This document shows positions 1-7,463 of a stretch of DNA of 16,514 nt, piece after piece. Position numbers and translations under genes: made by a program. The notes beneath the pieces are model-generated. The model made no database searches. It worked only from the letters and a program-made list of their open reading frames with translations, and had not been told where the DNA came from. Each line of letters starts with the position of its first letter. Position 1 is the first letter of the stretch. The stretch comes from Opitutaceae bacterium UBA3033. Its GTDB lineage: Bacteria > Verrucomicrobiota > Verrucomicrobiia > Opitutales > Opitutaceae. The DNA lies in NCBI GenBank assembly GCA_002367815.1, contig DFDG01000109.1:1-16514 (forward strand), given 5' to 3'.

Positions 1-142
1 GTTGCTTTCTGATGCGTCGCTAAAGACGTGAGTCGGCTGGTTGTTGCGTAGAGGGGAAATTGATTCATCCAGTCTCCAAGCCAAAGCAACCGCGCCTCAC
101 CCGGCGCTGTTTTTCCGTTCCGGGACCGGTCTTCTCGAAAAC

Positions 143-1018
143 ATGATCAACTCCCATCCGGACCTCAACCGCTCCCAGCAACGGCACGCCATCTCATTGA
201 TGCTGCTTTCCACGGCTGGGTTTACGGCCAACATTCTGCTTATCCGCGCCTTTGGTCATTATGGAAGTGGCAACGTATGGTTTCTGGTCTGCATGCGATT
301 TGTAGCCGGACTGGCAGTGATCACATCACTATATCATCGGGAGTTCAGACCTCTGAATTTGTTCCGCAATCCCCGGTTGATCGCCCGTGGTATTATCGGA
401 GCAGTAGGCACTACGGCCTACTACCTCGCTATCGTCCATTTGGGCGCTGGCCGGGCCACGTTCATCGGCAACACCTACGTGATTTGGGGAGCATTGATGG
501 CGGTTTGGATTCTAAGTGAAAAATTTACCACCATCTTGGCCATTGGCTGCATCACCACCCTCACTGGTCTGGCTTTGCTTACCCATGTTATCAGCACGGG
601 CCTGCATCCGGGGCCATATGACTTTCTCGCCATGGTATCGGCAATTGCCTCCGCTATAGTGGTGATCCTGATTCGTCAACTGCACGCCAAAGAACATACC
701 TCCACGATATTTGCCGCTCAATGTGTTTACGGTCTCATGATCTGCGGAGTGCCGGCCATTTTGCACACCGAGGCATTTCCCGTTACGGCCTGGTTGATCC
801 TGATCGCAGCCAGCCTGACTGCCGCCTTCGGCCAATTGACGATGACCCGAGCCTATCGTGACATGTCCGTAGGCGAAGGATCATTGCTGCAAATGCTGGT
901 GCCTCTCGGCGTCGCGGTTGGTGGCGTGGTGCTTTTCCGCGAATATTTTTCCCCTACGGAATCAATCGGGGCCGCGCTGATCTTGATCGGCTCTGTAATG
1001 CCCGCCCTTCGCCGTTAA
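143..1018 (+). CDS. EamA/DMT-family membrane transporter
   Basis: A 291-residue protein made almost entirely of hydrophobic segments, about ten predicted membrane helices arranged as two repeats. This is the architecture of the drug/metabolite transporter (EamA, RhaT-like) superfamily of the inner membrane. The first helix begins near residue 16 (HAISLMLLSTAGF). The second half resembles the first, with glycines and alanines packed inside the helices. I chose the ATG at 143. The frame is open back to a TTG at 41, but those 34 extra residues are polar, unlike the family, and would precede the usual short cytoplasmic N-terminus. The substrate cannot be read from the sequence; relatives export amino acids, metabolites or drugs. 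The gene stands alone, converges on the dioxygenase gene, and has no Shine-Dalgarno sequence. Confidence 0.85.
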   Translation: MINSHPDLNRSQQRHAISLMLLSTAGFTANILLIRAFGHYGSGNVWFLVCMRFVAGLAVITSLYHREFRPLNLFRNPRLIARGIIGAVGTTAYYLAIVHLGAGRATFIGNTYVIWGALMAVWILSEKFTTILAIGCITTLTGLALLTHVISTGLHPGPYDFLAMVSAIASAIVVILIRQLHAKEHTSTIFAAQCVYGLMICGVPAILHTEAFPVTAWLILIAASLTAAFGQLTMTRAYRDMSVGEGSLLQMLVPLGVAVGGVVLFREYFSPTESIGAALILIGSVMPALRR

Positions 1019-1097
1019 ATGTAGGGCGGGATCGCCTTTTCCCGCCAACGAGGACGTGATAGTAAACGAAAGTAGGATCAGCGATCCCGCCCTACAT
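1019..1097. repeat. 17-bp perfect inverted repeat, REP/MITE-like, between convergent genes
   Basis: Bases 1019-1035 (ATGTAGGGCGGGATCGC) are the exact reverse complement of 1081-1097, with a 45-base spacer. Smaller stems are nested in it. GGCGGGA (1025-1031) can pair with TCCCGCC (1040-1046), and GGATC (1075-1079) with GATCC (1083-1087). The end of the transporter gene (CCCGCCCT, 1001-1008) can also pair with AGGGCGGG (1023-1030). The element fills the space between two convergent genes, so it could end transcription from both sides, although neither side has a strong U-tract. The GC-rich core and nested palindromes resemble REP elements mobilised by RAYT transposases. No second copy is visible in this window, so repetitiveness in the genome is an inference. 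Confidence 0.6.
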
Positions 1098-1105
1098 ATT
1101 CACGT

Positions 1106-1945
1106 TTACACCGCCTTCGTTGCCTTGGCGGTTTCGCGAGCTTTCCGCTGACGCTCCTGCCATGGAAACTGACGGGATATTGCCAGTGGTTTTTCATAAG
1201 CCGAACCCATGGCGATGTAAGCGCGACGAAAATCGTCGGAATTATTGGGCGGCGTATAATGCAACGTGCGTCCATTATGAAAAGTGGCCCCACCGGCAGG
1301 CAATTCACAGGGCACGGCGTTGCTGAAATCAAAGGCGCCCGGTTCAACTTCCAGACCAGGCGTCAGCGGATTGTCCCCAATCGGTCGATGCGGCACGATT
1401 TCTAGTTTATGCGAGTCCGGCACGAAATGCATGCAGCCGTTCTCAGTGTTCACCGGTTGTAGGGGCACCCATACGCTCAAACTCGAATACTCCTTGGCCG
1501 GATTCCAATACGCCTCGTCCTGATGCCATGGCGTAGCCGCCGCATTGTGGGGTGGTTTGTTGATCGCATGATCGCCCACCATTTTGGTTTCCGGACCATG
1601 CAACTGCTGCATCATGGCTTTCAAGTTCGCGACCATCTGGGTGGCGAGGATATCCGGGGCATACTTGGCGGGTTGCAGAATCTGGGGAATCGCTTCTTTA
1701 CCGCCCATGCCTTTCTGCCCGCTGAGGTCATAGGTATCGGCGCCAGCCCGATCACGATCTTCATTGAACAGGCGGTCGTAGATTCTTCGCACTTCGGCTA
1801 TCTCCGACCCCGGCATCACCGCGTCGATAGCGAGGTAACCATGCGCTTGGTAAAACTCGATCTGCTCAGGCGTAAGCGACAGTGTCGGCCTGAGTGCAGG
1901 GACGGCACCATAATCAGGCACGGAAATAACCGGGGCGGAATTCAT
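1106..1945 (-). CDS. Phytanoyl-CoA dioxygenase (PhyH) family Fe(II)/2-oxoglutarate oxygenase
   Basis: A 279-residue soluble protein with the layout of the PhyH family, which hydroxylates small molecules using iron(II), 2-oxoglutarate and oxygen. The N-terminal TPEQIEFYQAHGYLAID (25-41) is the usual opening helix and first strand. The facial triad is visible: H141 and D143 in WHQDEAYW, and a distal histidine in the segment TFHNGRTLHYTPPN, most likely H229. An arginine (R240 or R241) then follows at the position that binds the 2-oxoglutarate carboxylate. NTENGCMHFVPDSHK (166-180) is the typical core strand region. All catalytic residues are present, so it should be active. The substrate is unknown and no pathway neighbours point to one. 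It is transcribed alone, divergent from the HAD phosphatase gene. Confidence 0.88.
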   Translation of the reverse strand: MNSAPVISVPDYGAVPALRPTLSLTPEQIEFYQAHGYLAIDAVMPGSEIAEVRRIYDRLFNEDRDRAGADTYDLSGQKGMGGKEAIPQILQPAKYAPDILATQMVANLKAMMQQLHGPETKMVGDHAINKPPHNAAATPWHQDEAYWNPAKEYSSLSVWVPLQPVNTENGCMHFVPDSHKLEIVPHRPIGDNPLTPGLEVEPGAFDFSNAVPCELPAGGATFHNGRTLHYTPPNNSDDFRRAYIAMGSAYEKPLAISRQFPWQERQRKARETAKATKAV

Positions 1946-2048
1946 CGAATCAAAAATGCACTTAAGGCCGACACCCGCGAATAAAATCCACCGGTAAGCA
2001 CTGCAATGTATCTTGCCCCATCCCTCGGAACGGACCCACTCTCAACCC

Positions 2049-2738
2049 GTGACCAAACGCACATTGATTCTTTGGGATATTGACGGGACGATCATTGTCT
2101 CGCACGGCGCTGGTGTCCGTGCCATGGAACGCGCTTTCCATCAACAGTTCCAGCAACCTTGTGATTTGAGCAAAATCGACTGGGCTGGACGCACGGACAG
2201 CTGGATCACCAGTGAAGTCCTCCGCCATAACCAGCTCCCGGTCACTCCCGAGAACATCCAGACCTACCTCGAATCCTATTTATCCCTGTTACCCGTGGAA
2301 CTGGCAAATGGCCAGCAAGGCCAAGTGCTCCCCGGTATCCTTGAACTGCTCGAAACCCTGCATCACCACCCCGCCATCGTGCAAGGACTGCTAACCGGCA
2401 ACATGCGCCGAGGGGCGCAGTTCAAACTCACGCACTATCAGGTGTGGCATTACTTCGAGTTCGGCGCCTTCGCGGACGACAGCCCGAGTCGTAATGATCT
2501 CGGTCCACACGCCCAGCGTCGGGCCCGGGAACTTCACGGGGTTGAATTTGCTCCGGAGAACACCTACATCATCGGGGACACTCCGCACGATATCGCCTGC
2601 GGTAAGGTTATCGGCGCCCACACCATCGCAGTCGCCACCGGCAATTTTTCTTTAGCCGAACTTGAAACGCACGAGCCCACGGCCGCTTTTGCGAACTTCA
2701 GTGACACCTCGGCATTCCTCCGCGCGATCGGGGCTTGA
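2049..2738 (+). CDS. HAD-superfamily hydrolase, phosphoglycolate phosphatase-like
   Basis: About 229 residues with the four HAD phosphatase motifs in order. Motif I is WDIDGTI (nucleophile D10, acid D12), motif II is LLTGN (T116), motif III is a lysine near K126, and motif IV is IIGDTPHDIACG (D177, D181). A helical C1-type cap lies between motifs I and II, as in phosphoglycolate and related phosphatases. It should remove phosphate from a small cytoplasmic metabolite; the substrate cannot be assigned. The GTG at 2049 is preferred because motif I then begins at the usual distance from the N-terminus. A TTG at 2013 would add twelve polar residues. Its stop codon directly abuts the stop codon of the convergent lipoprotein gene. 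Confidence 0.82.
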   Translation: MTKRTLILWDIDGTIIVSHGAGVRAMERAFHQQFQQPCDLSKIDWAGRTDSWITSEVLRHNQLPVTPENIQTYLESYLSLLPVELANGQQGQVLPGILELLETLHHHPAIVQGLLTGNMRRGAQFKLTHYQVWHYFEFGAFADDSPSRNDLGPHAQRRARELHGVEFAPENTYIIGDTPHDIACGKVIGAHTIAVATGNFSLAELETHEPTAAFANFSDTSAFLRAIGA

Positions 2739-3158
2739 TCAATTTTTTATCCGCGATTCAAGGGCCACCACCTCGCCCTGCTCGAACACGATCTTGGTGG
2801 CATCTTCCAATCGGTCATACTGACTGGAGGTGGATACTCCACCCATCGCACCACGGTAACCACCCGAACCGACCCCCAGACCAATTGAAAATTTAGGCTT
2901 GAGATCGTAGTAAGCCCAAATTTCCGCTTCTCCTTCTTCGGACTTGCGCGAATAAATCCGGCTAGGCTCACCCAATGCCATTTCCACCTGTTCAGGGGTG
3001 AACCCCAAATCAACTTTTTCCTGTCTGACCTTGGCCTGAACGTCCGAGGGCCAGGCATCAAATGCCGTCTGATTCCGACTAATACGTGTATCGACAGACG
3101 CACAACCGACGAGCACCAGTAATCCAAGCAAAAGGGTGAAGAAAAGTGATGATTTCAT
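2739..3158 (-). CDS. Small lipoprotein with BamE/SmpA-like domain
   Basis: A 139-residue protein with a clear type II signal peptide: a short charged start, a leucine-rich core and the lipobox LVGC, giving a lipidated Cys19. The mature part has the hallmarks of the SmpA/OmlA (BamE) fold: GFTPEQVEMALGEPSRIYS (52-70), then EIWAYYD (79-85) and a C-terminal strand KIVFEQGEVVALE (122-134). A glycine-rich stretch (92-107) interrupts the domain and is not typical of BamE itself. It is probably an envelope lipoprotein. BamE supports outer-membrane protein assembly, but many proteins with this fold have other roles, so a BamE function is not claimed. It is divergent from rpiB and converges on the HAD gene with no bases between stop codons. 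Confidence 0.8.
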   Translation of the reverse strand: MKSSLFFTLLLGLLVLVGCASVDTRISRNQTAFDAWPSDVQAKVRQEKVDLGFTPEQVEMALGEPSRIYSRKSEEGEAEIWAYYDLKPKFSIGLGVGSGGYRGAMGGVSTSSQYDRLEDATKIVFEQGEVVALESRIKN

Positions 3159-3230
3159 GGAGTTATGATTGCGGCCTCAATTCTGTTCCACACTCAATGA
3201 CACTGCAAACTCCGAACAGTTCATATCCCC

Positions 3231-3674
3231 ATGAAAACTTTCTCCATTGCCATCGGATCCGATCACGCCGGCTTCGCCTATAAAGAGGTCATCAAGGCCA
3301 TGCTTCTCGCCGAGGGCCATACGGTCCGCGATCATGGCACCTATTCGACCGATCGCTGTGATTATCCTGATTTCTGTTTTCCGGTAGCACGGGCAGTAGC
3401 CAGCGGAGAAGCCGAACGGGGCATTGTGTTGGGGGGCTCGGGTAACGGCGAGGCTATGGCCGCCAATCGTGTTAAAGGTGTTCGCTGCGGGGTTTGCTGG
3501 AATGAGCAAGTAGCCATTTGGAACCGCTCACATAATGACGCCAATTGTCTCTCCATTGGCGAACGCACTATTACCGAAGCTGAAGCCTTGAACATTGTTC
3601 GGGTGTGGTTGGAGACAGAGTTTGAGGGGGATCGCCATATCAACCGGATCCACAAGTTGGATAGCATGGCTTGA
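3231..3674 (+). CDS. rpiB: Ribose-5-phosphate isomerase B (RpiB/LacAB family), Glu-type active site
   Basis: A 147-residue member of the RpiB/LacA/LacB family, which interconverts ribose 5-phosphate and ribulose 5-phosphate in the pentose phosphate pathway. The N-terminal IAIGSDHAGF (7-15) binds the sugar phosphate, and DYPDF (44-48), RVKGVRCGV (80-88) and HNDANCLSIG (101-110) are standard family blocks. In E. coli-type enzymes a catalytic cysteine sits in CGTGIG. Here the same place reads LGGSGNGEAMAANR (67-80), without cysteine but with Glu74, the arrangement known from the Mycobacterium tuberculosis enzyme, where the glutamate acts as the base. A role on other aldoses such as allose 6-phosphate cannot be excluded. 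The ATG at 3231 has no Shine-Dalgarno sequence and is preceded by CCCC. Confidence 0.9.
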   Translation: MKTFSIAIGSDHAGFAYKEVIKAMLLAEGHTVRDHGTYSTDRCDYPDFCFPVARAVASGEAERGIVLGGSGNGEAMAANRVKGVRCGVCWNEQVAIWNRSHNDANCLSIGERTITEAEALNIVRVWLETEFEGDRHINRIHKLDSMA

Positions 3675-3777
3675 GTTCGCCGTTTAGGCCTCACTTACCC
3701 AACCCATCAATAGGTTTTTGCTCGTGAAGGTTGATCTTCACAGAATTCGAGCCGTCAAGGACTTCTGATACCAGAAT

Positions 3778-4210
3778 ATGATTTTCCGTCGCACAGCGCC
3801 GCCGATTTATCCACGCTTTTCGACTTTCGCGTAGCCGTTAAAGAGAACATCGTCACCCGTGAATTTCTCAACTTAATTGGTATAACCCTGGAATCGCTGA
3901 CCGCGGCGCTCGCGACCACGCAACGCGGCTGGGTTTGTGAGGTGGATGGGCAAATTGTTGGCTTCGCCGCGGGCAAAAAAGTAACGGTGACTCGAGGTCA
4001 TCGCCGTGTTGCCGGACCACGAGGACAAGGGGATCGGTTCTCGTCAGATGAATCTCGTCCTAGATTGGCTAAGGAGCGAAGTCTGCGTGAAACTCCGGTG
4101 GTAACCGTAGCGCCTCCTACCTGTGCCTACCATCTTTATGTCAAATTGGGTTGGGCAGATTGTCGGACCCACCGGAACATGGCGGGTGGAGAATGGAACT
4201 GCGTAAATAG
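3778..4210 (+). pseudogene. Decayed GNAT N-acetyltransferase with several frameshifts
   Basis: No single frame is open here, but fragments of one GNAT acetyltransferase can be read by switching frames. An ATG at 3778 gives MIFRR. The frame of 3768 then gives AADLSTLFDFRVAVKENIV and later WVCEVDGQIVGFAAG. After 3991 another frame gives LEVIAVLPDHEDKGIGSRQ, the acetyl-CoA-binding loop region with a Q/R-x-x-G-x-G/A-like KGIGSR. A return to the earlier frame gives YHLYVKLGW, the usual C-terminal GNAT strand. The end WRMELRK plus stop (4187-4210) is in the third frame. At least four shifts are needed, near 3792, 3980-3990, 4100 and 4182. Flanking genes are intact, so gene decay is more likely than sequencing error. 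It follows rpiB and precedes the MarR gene. Confidence 0.8.
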
Positions 4211-4251
4211 AATTGTAACAATGGATCAGGTGCGGCGTAATTGCTATTACT

Positions 4252-4280
4252 TTGACATTAAACTATTCGTTATCATTTTA
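4252..4280 (+). promoter_or_regulatory. Candidate promoter and operator of the MarR gene
   Basis: A perfect -35 hexamer TTGACA (4252-4257) is followed after 17 bases by a poor -10 candidate ATTTTA (4275-4280) inside an AT-rich tract that stands out from its surroundings. Transcription would start within a few bases of the GTG at 4290, implying a leaderless or nearly leaderless message. The imperfect palindrome TTTGACATTAAA (4251-4262) overlaps the -35 box and could be an operator for autoregulation by the MarR product. This is a weak inference. Confidence 0.35.
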
Positions 4281-4289
4281 TTTCGTATC

Positions 4290-4751
4290 GTGGTCTCCCA
4301 ATACCAAGGTCCAAAACAGGAAATCGACGCGCTAAACGCCTATCTCAAGCTGATGCGGGCTGCGGAAACCGTCACCGTAAGATCTATGACATCCTTACCC
4401 AAGGGATTGAGCTTAACACAGTTTAGCGCGTTGGAAGCTCTTCTGCACTGTGGCTCCATGTGTCAGACTCATCTGGCTAAAAAACTTCTCAAAAGCGGAG
4501 GTAATATCACCTTGGTCGTGGATAATCTCGAAAAAGCAGGTTGGGTATTGAGGCAACGCGACCCGCGCGATCGGCGTTTTATCACCATATCACTGACCGA
4601 CAAAGGGAGAACATTGATTACGGGGATTTTTCCGTCGGTCGCAGCCAACATTAACCGCGAACTCAAGATTTTATCAGCTGCTGAACAATTCACCCTCGGG
4701 TGGCTCTGCAAGAAGCTTGGAACCCAATCACAGAGCAGCGCCAAAAACTGA
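4290..4751 (+). CDS. MarR-family transcriptional regulator
   Basis: A 153-residue winged-helix regulator. An N-terminal dimerisation helix (ALNAYLKLMRAAETV, 14-28) precedes the DNA-binding core: LSLTQFSALEALLHCGSMCQ (40-59), the recognition helix region LLKSGGNITLVVDNLEKAG (66-84), and the wing DPRDRRFITISLTDKG (91-106). A C-terminal helix ends in LCKKLG (139-144). MarR proteins bind palindromic operators as dimers and are released by ligands or oxidation. Cys54, Cys58 and Cys140 could be redox-sensitive, but this is untested. The frame is open upstream to 3942, yet that part is pseudogene remnant and promoter, so I chose GTG 4290, which starts just before the conserved YQG. ATG 4221 would add a hydrophobic leader not seen in the family. 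Likely targets are itself and perhaps the following E1 gene. Confidence 0.85.
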   Translation: MVSQYQGPKQEIDALNAYLKLMRAAETVTVRSMTSLPKGLSLTQFSALEALLHCGSMCQTHLAKKLLKSGGNITLVVDNLEKAGWVLRQRDPRDRRFITISLTDKGRTLITGIFPSVAANINRELKILSAAEQFTLGWLCKKLGTQSQSSAKN

Positions 4752-4882
4752 GTCCGGGGTTTCGTCAACTTTGGTGATAGTGCGCGTATTTGCGGTAAAA
4801 ATTATCAGCCTGAGCCAAATTCCTCGGAGCTTAATCTCTCGCTTGCACGTGTCTGCGCAGGTCGCCACTTTCTACACAACCC

Positions 4883-6910
4883 ATGGCATTCCCAACACCT
4901 CCTTCGATTCTCGCGGACCGCAGCTTGCGTCCGAATGAATTGGGTCAAGATCGCGATACCGCACTACTCCGGATTTATGCTTGGATGCATCTATCCCGTT
5001 CGGCGGATACTCGCATCCTCGATCTTTTTCGCCAAGGACTCATCAAAGGCACCGTAACCGGTGGGATGGGTAACGAAGGTCTGATCGTCCCGTTGGCCCT
5101 CCTCGCCGACAAGTCCCTCGATGTTATTTCCTTCACTCATAGGGGTTTCGGCGGGCATTTGATCTGGAGCGACCACCTCTGTGACCTCCTCAACCAGTAT
5201 TTTGCCAACGCGGGAAGCCCGACCAAGGCGCGCGAGGGTAACATCCATCACGGCGACCCCAAGAACCGGTCACTACCAATGATCAGCCATCTCGGCATCA
5301 TGCTTTCCAATGTGGTGGGCGCAGTGGATTCCCAACGTCGTTTGGGTCACAAAGCAGTGGGGTTTGCGTTTTTTGGCGATGGATCCTCCAGCACGGGGGA
5401 CGTGCATGAGTCGATGAATCTAGCTTCCCTGTTGTCCCTGCCGGTCGTATTCATCATTGAAAATAATCGCTACGCCTACTCAACCCCTCTGAAAGAACAA
5501 TACAACGGGGCAGATCTCTGGGAACGCGCGGCGGGTTATGGCATGGAAGGATTCGCGGCCGATGCGACTGAGGTGGAAACCTACACCGAAATACTGGCGA
5601 AAGCGATTGAGAAGGTTCGCACCACCTCCCGCCCCATCCTCATCGAAGTTAATACCCTGCGACTCAGGGGGCACGCGGCCTATGATACTTGCGACTACAT
5701 GCCAAAGGGCGAAAGCGAATCGTTCTTCGCCCAAGATCCACTACCCCGCCTGCGGACCAAACTGGTCGACGCTGGTCATGGCGAGAAGCTGGATCAACTG
5801 GACATCGAATTGGATGCCTTTCTCGAAGATGCCCTCAAGGTTTCGATGCCAACTCCCAGACCAAATCCCATCGGGATGGTGGAGGAACTTTTTGCACCGG
5901 GTGGTCCAGCCTTACCTTGGAAAGCCGAGCCGGCCGCACCAGTTCAACTCAATTTCGCGCAAGCCATCAATGCAGCCCACCGCAAAATTCTCACTGAACA
6001 GCCTGAGTCACTGGTGCTCGGTCAAGACATTGGCACCTATGGTGGCGCGTTCAAAGTCACCGAGGGATTATTGAAAGAATTTGGGCGCGCCCGGGTATTC
6101 AATACTCCGTTAGCCGAGAGCGGATGCACCGGCTATGCCATAGGTATGGCGGTCAATGGGCATCGACCGATCGCGGAATTCCAGTTCGCCGATTTCGCCA
6201 CCGAGGCCGCCACCCAAATCACCCAGAACGCGGCCACCTATTTTTTCCGCTCCGGTGCCGCCTGCCCTCTCGTGCTGCGGTTCCCCTGTGGCACCGTGCA
6301 ACTCGGATCATTCCACTCTCAGGAATTGGAGTCGGCGTTTCTATCCTTCCCCGGCCTCAAGGCAATTTATCCCAGCTCCCCACAGGATGCCTTTGATGCC
6401 TTGCTCGCCGCCTACGAAGATAACAATCCCGTAATCCTCTTCGAAAACAAAGGGCTCTATCGCGGCAAGAAACAACCGGTGATATGGAACCCTGATTTTC
6501 GCAAAGTCTGGGAACCCAAGGCACTGCGTTCCGGTGACTATGCTACTTTTGTCACCTATGGTGAAATGACGCATCTCGCCGAGGAGGTTTGCGACTATCT
6601 GGCCGCAGAATATGAGATGACTTTCGACCTGTTTGATCTGCGCGGTTTGGCCCCGCTTAAACTGGAATCTATTCAAGTCTCACTGGGTCGTACAGGACGT
6701 CTGGTAGTGCTCCATGAAGGGCGTCGCACCCACGGTTTCGGCGCCGAATTAGTGGCCCGTCTCACCGAGGAGAACTTCTCCAAAATGAAAGCTGCCCCTC
6801 TACGTATTGGTTCATTGGACATCCCGGTACCATTCGCCCAAGAACTCGAACAGGCCTACCGCCCAAACAAAGACACGGTGATCGAGCGATTGATCACCTG
6901 GCTGGGATAA
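4883..6910 (+). CDS. Fused E1 alpha/beta subunit of a thiamine-dependent 2-oxoacid dehydrogenase
   Basis: A 675-residue fusion of the two E1 subunits that are separate in many bacteria. Residues 1 to about 335 are E1-alpha. HRGFGG (86-91) is an active-site loop, and the thiamine diphosphate motif runs from GDGSSSTGD (165-173) to ENN (193-195), followed by LRGHAAYD (261-268). From about 355 on it is E1-beta: LNFAQAINAA, LVLGQDIGTYGGAF (377-390) and NTPLAESGCTGYAIG (407-421), with the cofactor-activating glutamate E412. Such proteins decarboxylate pyruvate or branched-chain 2-oxoacids and pass the acyl group to E2 lipoate. Fused forms are known and usually labelled branched-chain 2-oxoacid dehydrogenase E1. 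No E2 or E3 gene is nearby, so the substrate is undecided. It ends 22 bp before kdsC, and read-through is possible. Confidence 0.88.
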   Translation: MAFPTPPSILADRSLRPNELGQDRDTALLRIYAWMHLSRSADTRILDLFRQGLIKGTVTGGMGNEGLIVPLALLADKSLDVISFTHRGFGGHLIWSDHLCDLLNQYFANAGSPTKAREGNIHHGDPKNRSLPMISHLGIMLSNVVGAVDSQRRLGHKAVGFAFFGDGSSSTGDVHESMNLASLLSLPVVFIIENNRYAYSTPLKEQYNGADLWERAAGYGMEGFAADATEVETYTEILAKAIEKVRTTSRPILIEVNTLRLRGHAAYDTCDYMPKGESESFFAQDPLPRLRTKLVDAGHGEKLDQLDIELDAFLEDALKVSMPTPRPNPIGMVEELFAPGGPALPWKAEPAAPVQLNFAQAINAAHRKILTEQPESLVLGQDIGTYGGAFKVTEGLLKEFGRARVFNTPLAESGCTGYAIGMAVNGHRPIAEFQFADFATEAATQITQNAATYFFRSGAACPLVLRFPCGTVQLGSFHSQELESAFLSFPGLKAIYPSSPQDAFDALLAAYEDNNPVILFENKGLYRGKKQPVIWNPDFRKVWEPKALRSGDYATFVTYGEMTHLAEEVCDYLAAEYEMTFDLFDLRGLAPLKLESIQVSLGRTGRLVVLHEGRRTHGFGAELVARLTEENFSKMKAAPLRIGSLDIPVPFAQELEQAYRPNKDTVIERLITWLG

Positions 6911-6932
6911 TTCCCGAACTATATTTCTGACC

Positions 6933-7463
6933 GTGACAATCCCTATATCTCACTCTGCCGAAATCCCCCCAAGCGACTGGTCACGCATCCGTCTTTTCGC
7001 CATGGACGTTGATGGCATCCTTACTAATGGGACCGTCGAAATTTCGTCCGATGGCACGGAGAGTAAAACATTCTCGATCCTCGACGGCATGGGGATTGTC
7101 CGGTTGAACAAAGCCGGGGTTGACGTGGCGTGGATCAGTGGGCGGCCATCCGAGGCCACAACTCACCGGGCCACCGAACTCAAAGTGCCCCACCTCATCC
7201 AAGGACGAACCGACAAGATCACCGCCCTCAAGGAACTCGCAGATCGGCTACACCTGCAACCCAACCAATGTGTTTACATGGGCGATGATGATATTGATGC
7301 TGAAGCGATTGCCTGGGCAGGTATCGGCGTCAGTGTGGCCAACGCCATGCCGGCCGCTCTGCAAGCGGCGCGATACATTACAACCCGGCCAGCCGGACTT
7401 GGCGCTGTGCGAGAAATCTGCGAACATATCCTCATCAATCGCAGTCCCAGCAAGTCATCGTGA
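6933..7463 (+). CDS. kdsC: 3-deoxy-D-manno-octulosonate 8-phosphate phosphatase (KdsC)
   Basis: A 176-residue HAD phosphatase of the small, capless KdsC type. It removes phosphate from Kdo 8-phosphate in the cytoplasm to give Kdo, the inner-core sugar of LPS. Motif I is AMDVDGILTNG (23-33; D25, D27), motif II is WISGR (67-71), the lysine of motif III is K95 in GRTDK, and motif IV is YMGDDDID (115-122). The segment SILDGMGIVRLNKAGVDVA (48-66) is typical of the family. The start is a GTG at 6933. The stop overlaps the next start by four bases (GTGA), which suggests translational coupling. The link to the Lpt genes that follow supports a role in LPS supply. Confidence 0.93.
   Translation: MTIPISHSAEIPPSDWSRIRLFAMDVDGILTNGTVEISSDGTESKTFSILDGMGIVRLNKAGVDVAWISGRPSEATTHRATELKVPHLIQGRTDKITALKELADRLHLQPNQCVYMGDDDIDAEAIAWAGIGVSVANAMPAALQAARYITTRPAGLGAVREICEHILINRSPSKSS

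Noticed and set aside
41..142. TTG start for the DMT transporter
   Set aside because: It adds 34 polar residues unlike the family, and an ATG at 143 lies just before the first helix.
1..142. Tail of an upstream gene or a leader at the window start
   Set aside because: Only a weak hairpin (CGTC...GACG, 15-28) is visible and no frame or motif supports a gene.
3721..3751. Hairpin GTGAAG-GTTGAT-CTTCAC after rpiB
   Set aside because: There is no T-run after it and the stem is only six pairs, so a terminator call is not supported.
3942..4289. Long N-terminal extension of the MarR protein
   Set aside because: The extension reads GNAT remnant out of frame and AT-rich promoter DNA, and it has no similarity to MarR N-termini.
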